This document shows, piece by piece, positions 56,780 through 64,000 of a stretch of 64,000 nucleotides of DNA. A program made the position numbers and the translations under genes. This DNA is from Epiperipatus broadwayi. Lineage: Eukaryota > Onychophora > Udeonychophora > Euonychophora > Peripatidae. The notes under the pieces are model-generated. The model ran no database searches and had not been told where the DNA came from. It worked only from the letters and a program-made list of their open reading frames with translations. The stretch is from the NCBI GenBank assembly GCA_028023455.1, contig JAQFVV010012416.1:2349767-2413766 (forward strand), read 5' to 3'. Each line of letters starts with the position of its first letter. The first letter of the stretch is position 1.

Positions 56780-57990
56780 GATTTAGTAATAACGTGAAAG
56801 GCTAGAACCTTCTACAGAAGCATCTTAAAATGCTTATGTGACAGCCAATAAGATGTAATAATGACTGCACATGGAACTCTCAATTCAAGAACGCAAGCCA
56901 GAACATGAGAAAAAGATGAAACCCACCTTCTTCTATACTTAAATTTATATATAAATAAGTCAGACTCAAGCATTCCAAACTAAGAGCATGAAGATTAAAA
57001 CATCTTCACATTTAATTAACTAATTATTATATATAAATAAACAACGTAAAATTTTTCCATTTTCAATGAAGTAATTTTCAAATCTAATGAAATGATAGTA
57101 ACAAATGTAAATATATAAATTTATTAAGCACTAGCAGATGATCTAATAATAATGCAAAAGGTTAAAAGCACCTTAAAATGCTTACATGACAGCCAGTAAG
57201 ATGTAATAATGACTGCATGTGGAACTCTCAATTCAAGAACACAAGCCAGAACACGAGGATGGGATCCACCTTCTTCTATACTTAAATTTATATATAAATA
57301 AGTCAGACTCAAGAATTTCGAATTAAGAGTGTGAAGCTTAAAACATCTTCACATTTAATTCACTAAATATTATATATAAATAAACAATATGAAATCTTTC
57401 GAATTACAACAAAGCAATTTTCAAATCTAATGAAATGATAGTAACGAATGCAAATATATAAATTTATTAAGCACTAGAAGATGATCTAATAATAATGTGA
57501 TAGGATAAAATCTTTGACAGAAGTGCCTTAAAATGCTTATGTGACAGCCAATAAGATATAATAATGACTGCATGTGGAACTCTGCTTCTGTCAAAGGTTT
57601 TAGCCTTTCACATTATTAGATCATGCTAGTGCTTAATAAATTTATATATTTACATTTGTTACTATAATTTTATTAGATTTGAAAATTGCTTCATTGTAAA
57701 TTGAAAGTTTTCACGTTGTTTATGAATTAAATGTGAAGATGTTTTAAGCTTCATGCTCTTAGTTCGAAATGCTTGAGTCTGACTTATTTAGATATAAATT
57801 TAAGTATAGAAGAAGGTGGGTCCCATCTTTCTCTCATGTTCTGGCTTGTGTTTTTGAATTGAGAATTCCATGTGCAGTCATTATTACATCTTATTGGCTG
57901 TCACATAAGCATTTTAAGAAGCTTCTGTTGAAGGTTTTAGCTTTCACGTTATTATTAGATCATCTGCTAATGCTTAATAAATTTATATAT
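56780..57990. repeat. 350-bp tandem array with a terminal inverted copy
   Basis: Units begin with GTGAAAGGCTAGAACCTTCT-type sequence and contain GACAGCCAATAAGATGTAAT, GGAACTCTCAATTCAAGAA, ACCTTCTTCTATACTTAAAT and ATATATAAATTTATTAAGCA. Copy 1 starts near 56790, copy 2 about 348 bp later, and copy 3 (partial) near 57490. From 57590 to 57990 a full unit is in reverse orientation. The ORFs at 57124 and 57769 look alike because they lie in this repeat; they are not genes. Confidence 0.85.
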
Positions 57991-57999
57991 TTAAATGGT

Positions 58000-58505
58000 T
58001 TAGAAAATACTGCTTAAACATATGATGAAGAGGGTTCCAGGAATTTTTTAAATAGAAGTTCTAGAGTGGGTAATAAATTCATTTTTAATAAATATTGTGG
58101 AAATTTAATCAAAAAAAAAAAATCGAACAATACAAAACTGAATTACAAAATGATTTTGTACTGAAGTGAATTTTTAGAATTCTCATCAAAATTTCTGGAT
58201 TCAAAAACAAATTTCTAGCCATTATCCTGTTCTTAAGATAGCTTTTGATGATATAATTATTGCATTTGATAATGAAGCTTAATGCAGAAAATGCACTTAG
58301 TGCCTTCAACCCTCTCTCCACAGAGGTATTGTTTGGGCTCATTTAAAATTATATTTAAACAAAAGAATTCTAAATATTTTGTTTGGGGATTGCTTTATAT
58401 GAAGCAGAAACATAGATAATTAAGAAGAGAGTAAAGAAATAAATGGAGGCTTCACAGATAAAAACTAAAGAAATAAATTAGAAAGTAAGACTGACAATAT
58501 AAAAT
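58000..58505. other. AT-rich non-coding DNA
   Basis: The 77-codon minus-strand frame at 58109-58342 has no recognised domain. Confidence 0.45.
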
Positions 58506-58510
58506 ACTGA

Positions 58511-58930
58511 CTCACTAAACATCACATGATCATCATTTCTTATGCTTGCTCATAACTGTTATTAAAACAGGCAAAACTCTCAATACAGTAGTGCCACTCA
58601 GTGCGAGCCAGAGTAATCAATGGATGTCAGAATGATCTTGAATTGAAAATATTATTGTGTTTTCAATTTTATTCTCATAGTTTTGTAGTTAAGTAGAGAT
58701 AAAAGGTGGCTTTTGGAGAGTTGCACTAGGTTCTAAGATCTAATTGCAATGCTCTCAGATCTAAGACTCCTCATTGATGAAAGCTACAAGCTAGAAACTA
58801 GTCTGGGGATAATGGATGAGTGCGAACTAGATAGGGATTTTATGCACAAGCCTTCTGGTATCCATTGATTACTCTGGCTCACAGTGAGTGTCACTACTGT
58901 ATGGAGAGTTTTTCCTGTTTTAATAGAATG
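58511..58930 (+). mobile_element. Family A fold-back element with hammerhead-like motif
   Basis: The leader CATCACATGATCATCATTTC precedes the arms AAAACAGGCAAAACTCTC, CAGTAGTGCCACTCAGTG and AGAGTAATCAATGGATG, whose complements end at about 58922. 58768-58809 reads TCCTCA, TTGATGA, AAGCTACAAGCTA, GAAACTAGTC, TGGGGA. Helix I, helix II (AGC/GCT) and the GTC triplet are intact; the first core base is T instead of C. The flanking duplication is not clear. Confidence 0.72.
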
Positions 58931-58934
58931 TTGA

Positions 58935-61900
58935 CAAGAGTAAATAAAAACTTTGAAGGGTTTCTACTTTGGAGCAAAGTAATTGTGAAAGATATTTTGA
59001 AAGAAATTGTGAAGAATAGAAAAAAGTTAGAAGCAAAAAATGTATAAATGATCTTAAGAGAGAAGTAGAAATATTTACATAGCTGAACAAGGGATGTGAA
59101 AGCTAGGAGAAGTTTTGTTGAAGAGTCAAATCTTTTACCAGAATTAATAAAATAATTAATTGCTTTGGGAGATCATGTAACAATGATAAATTGAAACGAA
59201 TCAATTCAGGAATGTTTTTGTACTTGAATACAGAATTAAAAATATGTAATAAGTGATTCTAACTCAACTGAAGCTCAACCTCAAATAATGGACTTATCTT
59301 TAACAAAATATTATCAAGAACAGATGCAAGATGCAATATAACGGACCAATGAAATAACAATAAAAGAAAATAAATAACTAATGGCATATTGGAAACCTAG
59401 GTCAGTGAATCTGATTGTTGCCAGCAAGGAGAAAATCTTGATATGCATTGAAATCCATTTGAGAGAGAAATCAGCAAAAACTTTAAGATAGTCTGTCAAA
59501 ATCAGTTAACTGACAAACATTGAGCGGCAATGTCTACACTATGCACACTAATGCAGAATACAGGAAGGCATGTTTAAGCTGGAGCAAAAAGTATCTTGCT
59601 ACCATTATGACCACACCCCTGCACATGAGTCAAATGGCCAGAAGACTGAAAATACCAGTCCTAAAGGAAAATCATGGCATCCCCCCCCCCAAATATTAGC
59701 TGTACTAGGTACATATGGAGATAAACCATTATAGTACGCGTTTGCGTATAATCTGTATATAAAATACCGTGTACAATATAAGAATTATTGGATTATAAGT
59801 ACGCAAAATAAATATATTTATTTACAGAGTTGTGTGTTATTCTTAAATGACCAGGAATATTACTCTGTCATGCTATTGGATAAACACAACACTCTTATTA
59901 GGCCCTTTTTTTGATTTTATCTATTTCTTTTTTTAAAATAGACCTCAGAAAACGATATTGTAAGGAGAATACATAAATCGTGATTATCAGAATTTAAAAC
60001 GTATGAAATTTTATATATATGTAAATTACATGTCAAACTGTAGATCAAAAGATGAGTTATTGTCAGACATATTTCGTATGTATTATCATATGAGATAAAA
60101 CAAAACGTCTGTGTGAGCATGCGCATTAAAACATGACATCAAGTCATAGCATGTTTATTAGAAACATCAAGTCTTCATAATTAAATTAAAATACGTAAAA
60201 TACACAACTTATTAAATTGAAGTACAAAAATATATTAGTTGTTAAAAAATTAATTTGCAGCTAAAAATCAAATTTTTATTATCTTTCCATTTCTAATAAT
60301 CAAGATGTTACTGATAAAAAGCATTTCCTTGTTAAAATGTATCTTATTTAATAATTAATTAGTTGCAGATTGCTTTTTAACGTAATTATTTGAATATATA
60401 TTAACGTTAACTAAAATTGTGAAATTAAAAATAATAACAATTAATCAATGACTTTTAATATCAAAGGGTAATGATATTGCTCAATGATTTAGATATTAGA
60501 TTTTCTTAATTAACATTAATTTAATAAAACTTAATTAACATGAGTCACATAATAGCGTAATGTTGAATCAGTAGATAATCATAACATTAACAAAAATCGA
60601 ATACATAAATCAAGCAACGAGTTTTTCTATCAGGAATGACATTATTTAAAATTAGCCATACTTGAAGTACAAATGTTTATCTAATAAAAATAAGCCTCTG
60701 AACTAAGTATGAGTGATGTCCTTTGCACGTGTGTACTGCTTTGGGATGCTGGAATATATTGTATTAGAGAAAGCAAAGGCAATTTATCATCGATAATGAC
60801 CAAAGTATCATTACTTAGTCACAATCGCCTGTTGCATAGTTACCCTAATTTGTCTTTTATCCGGGGCGTATTTAATAAATTTTGATGTCTGAAGCAAACT
60901 TTAAAAATGCACTTTTGCATTATATTCAACAGTAAAAATATTTATTATTTAAAAATACAATTTATTAAACATATATATGTAATTAAGGACTTTATTTACT
61001 AGTGTAGTTTTTATTAGTAATTCTTCTTTTGCTTGAAATTTTCTGCATATTCTATACAACATCGCAGAGTTAGTATCATGATTAAAGTGTCTGTGTAAAC
61101 ATCTGATTACCATCTGATTAAGAATTAATCATATATATCTATATCCAATGTAATGATACTATTTAGTATCTATTTCAACTCAGTGCTTGAGGTATTTGCC
61201 TTAACACTTTACTTAAAGAACCAGCCTTGCTTTTGACTAGTAATAGCATTGCATAGACAATGAATTGCTGATATTCTGTTGATCTGTTTAAGCATGAGAG
61301 ATATGCTGAGGTAATTTACATATGATAACGCATTAGGTGATTATCCATATGGTTTAATATACACACATATATAACAAAGATGTACACATTATTATTAACA
61401 TTAAACAATATTGAAGAAAAAATTGTGCAACCCACATTGAATGATAATAATAGTGTTATGTATGTGAAATGTGTTATTTGTAGTCAGTATATAATCCACA
61501 CAAATTGGTCTACTGAATATGAAGACAAAAATACATTAAATATGTTGATTGATTAATAAAATGTAATAATAATACATTATATTATACTAAGCAAATTAAG
61601 CTCTTTGATATAAGAAGTTATATCAACTCTAAATCATTTATCAATTCATGATACAAATATGCAAGATTTAAAGCTTTTTACACTAGAAACATAATTTGTG
61701 CAAGTTTAGAGCTAATAAAAAAGATAATAAATATAATGTTGAATTAGTAAAAAAAGGGTTATGATCAATACACATTGTTTATCCGCTAAAGTTACTTTAT
61801 GACAAGTAAAAATGGAATAAAAATAATGTTACTGATAATAAACTTCAGTTGGATCTTTCTTAGTACAGTGAAGACATTATATAAAAAAGACTATAATTTA

Positions 61901-62250
61901 AGTTTTTATTCCTTGGCTATATTATGCAAATTAGATCAATAATAGGAAGGATAAAAATGTAATTAAATGCCAGGACTAAATTGACCTTATATTAACCAAG
62001 AACAAATAATATAAAAGTTAAATCATTATGAATATATTTATAATAAAACTAAAATATATTTTACAGCAGCATCAATATTTTTACAATCAAAAGAATATGT
62101 TTCAATTTAAAATTGATTAGTGTTGAACATAATGATAAGAAATAAAAAGGCATGGTTTATTAAGAATGTAATGGCAGTAATGCACAGAAAATATAATAGT
62201 ATTCAATCAAATATATTTTGGAATATGACACTTAAATGCATGTTTACATA
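58935..62250. other. AT-rich non-coding DNA
   Basis: 59240-59690 has a lower AT content and reads like decayed coding sequence without a recognisable domain. 59727-59830 has a TATATAAAATAC box and AATAAATA downstream, which could be a short LTR, but no matching flanks were found. Otherwise nothing is seen. Confidence 0.4.
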
Positions 62251-62254
62251 TTAT

Positions 62255-62860
62255 CCTGTCTCATTTTTTTTAATTATACAGTTTCAGGGCATACCATAAA
62301 TATTTAAAACAAAATATGTGACAAGAAACATCTGTATTAAGTTAATTTATCAATATAAAAATAAAAAATATATAATAAACATAAAGTGTCATATCATGTC
62401 CATTAATGCAAACTTCAACTTATTAATACAAAAATAAAAAATATACATAAGAAACTTAAACTGTCATGAGGACAAAATCCCATATCTTTGAAAATATCCC
62501 ACTGAATGCTGCTCTACCAAAGGAAGATCCCCAAACTTTTATCATTTTGCCAAAATGGTAGTGATAAAAATAAAGACACTGAATGTAAACAAACTATGAC
62601 AATGTTTGGAGCATGTTGACATTTAAATATTATAATATAAATAAATACAAAATTAAAATAAACCTTCTCAGTGGAATTTATAATTGATTTATTAATTTTT
62701 TTAAGGTTAACAACCAACACATATTCGGTAAAATAAAATTAAAAAAAAACAAAAAAAAAAAAATAAGAAAATAATTTTATGCCCCTGAAACTGTATAATT
62801 AAAAAAATGGCTACTAAGTTTGGGAGACAGGAAATTACATAAGTACCCTTAAATGTATAA
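62255..62860 (-). mobile_element. Fold-back element family D, copy 2
   Basis: CCTGTCTC, TTTTTTTTAATTATACAGTT and TCAGGGCATA on the left pair with TATGCCCCTGAAACTGTATA, ATTAAAAAAATGGCT and GGGAGACAGG on the right. AATTACATAAGTACC at the right is the unpaired leader shared with 41.7 kb. The interior is AT-rich, with no gene (the minus frame 62514-62720 is not supported). Confidence 0.65.
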
Positions 62861-62869
62861 TTTTGTATT

Positions 62870-64000
62870 TCCAGTTTATTTTAAATATAACAATTGCTAT
62901 TTGGTAAGAGTACTCTGCAATGGAAATACTTTAAATGCTATGCTTAATGCCTGTATGAAGCAGTATTGGTATTATCTTCAATATTAAAAAATAATCAAAC
63001 AAGCAAATGCCTAAGATATGATTGATTATATTTTAAATAATATATTCAACTTCTCCTAAGTCATTTGTATGGATAGAATTTCTTCACTATAATAACAAAC
63101 ATGTCATGTAAAACTATTACAAGGCTACCCAGAGAAGATTTTTACTGTGAAGCTCATAAAGGAAGCAGTTTGTTTCAAGTTCTCCAAAAGAAAATAACAA
63201 GTGTACATTTGACTGCATTACATCTGAGCACTTGTTTGAAGAGCAAATGACTAAGTTGAGATTATTCTCTTTCAGTTACATCATGAGATTAATTACATTC
63301 AAAATATATAATGCCCAGAAAGGTTAATGTTGAAAAAAGATGATGATTAAAAATAAAAAAAAAATGAATGCTACATTTAGAATAATAAATAAGTTTTCAA
63401 GCAGCATGATAAACCAAACAAATAACAGGTACTTTTTAAAAAATTGATGTGTAGGAGATCAGATGAAGTCAATATTAATGTGAAAGTGCTAAAAAATAAT
63501 CCAATAACATCACATGATTTCTATTTTATAAAAGAGTAGTCTATCTTCACCCTAAGTTTGGTGTTTGCTTTATCAGTAAAAACTTAAAATGCAAAGCTAG
63601 AAGAAATAAACTTACTCGACTAACATTCATTTTTTATTCTTTTATATTATTGAATGTGACAGACTGATATTTAAAAAATCCTAACGCTGTTGAATCCAAG
63701 CAGATAAATTTTTGTATATTTTAATAAAATCAGTTTTAATGTTAATTGTAGGCCTCTTTTATAAGCTCTTTGGCTAAATATCTATTGCTTTTCATTTTTA
63801 TTCTACTCTAAAGGCGCCCTCTATTCTAAAATAATTAAATTATAATGAAGTATAGTAGCTTTGACCAATAGTTATTGGAAATAATGGTGTTGGCACTGTA
63901 TAAAGTTATATTCTTTGTAGTATTGAATTAATGAACAACACACAGAATTGTCTATCACAAATACTTTGATTAGGCAGAAAAATAATTATAAAAGAATACA
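62870..64000. other. AT-rich non-coding DNA
   Basis: No feature recognised up to the window end. Confidence 0.5.

Noticed and set aside
57124-58017. Two similar ORFs with VIITSYWLS motif
   Set aside because: The similarity reflects the 350-bp repeat array in opposite orientations; there is no coding signal beyond that.
59699-59888. Short LTR candidate with TATATAAAATAC and AATAAATA
   Set aside because: No matching target duplication and no second copy in the window.

Overview
This looks like a piece of nuclear DNA from a large, AT-rich, repeat-laden animal genome, probably an invertebrate; the species cannot be fixed from the sequence. The reasons are pervasive stop codons, no dense ORF packing, an RTE-type and a second non-LTR retrotransposon family, a GTF2I/ZBED-like hAT transposase relic, tRNA-derived SINE-like copies and dozens of long inverted repeats. 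I see no convincing host gene, rRNA or functional tRNA. Nearly every long open frame lies in a mobile element or is a shadow of a repeat.

Layout. 1-11 kb: AT-rich DNA with hairpins, a 1.4-kb nested palindrome (5401-6842) and a 5'-truncated non-LTR copy (7256-8107, minus). 11.1-14.1 kb: a longer non-LTR copy (minus) carrying a solo LTR at 11443-12026 with a 5-bp target duplication. 14-26 kb: fold-back elements, an LTR-like 2.2-kb unit (21769-23926) and a tRNA-Gly-like SINE. 26.7-27.4 kb: a tRNA-like head followed by a minisatellite. 31.1-33.0 kb: a collapsed LTR element (two LTRs, polypurine tract, almost no interior). 36.4-39.5 kb: a nearly full-length but dead RTE element (plus). 41-45 kb: nested fold-back elements. 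46.2-49.4 kb: a hAT transposase relic (plus) split by a third non-LTR copy (46977-48268, minus) and a fold-back element. 49.4-64 kb: mostly anonymous AT-rich DNA with a tRNA-like SINE, hairpins, a tandem/inverted 350-bp array (56.78-57.99 kb) and further fold-back elements.

Main discovery candidate. Several fold-back elements (20961-21456, 35869-36263, 56014-56281, 16955-17369, 44485-45030) share one architecture: an unpaired leader of about 42-61 nt, a long inverted repeat, and direct flanking duplications of 12-14 bp. One family also carries, in its 3' arm, an almost complete hammerhead ribozyme motif with a self-complementary ACTAGT helix III. Long target duplications, an asymmetric tail beside inverted repeats and a hammerhead are hallmarks of Penelope-like retroelements. 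I infer that these are short non-autonomous relatives that moved through RNA, although they would usually be filed as DNA MITEs.
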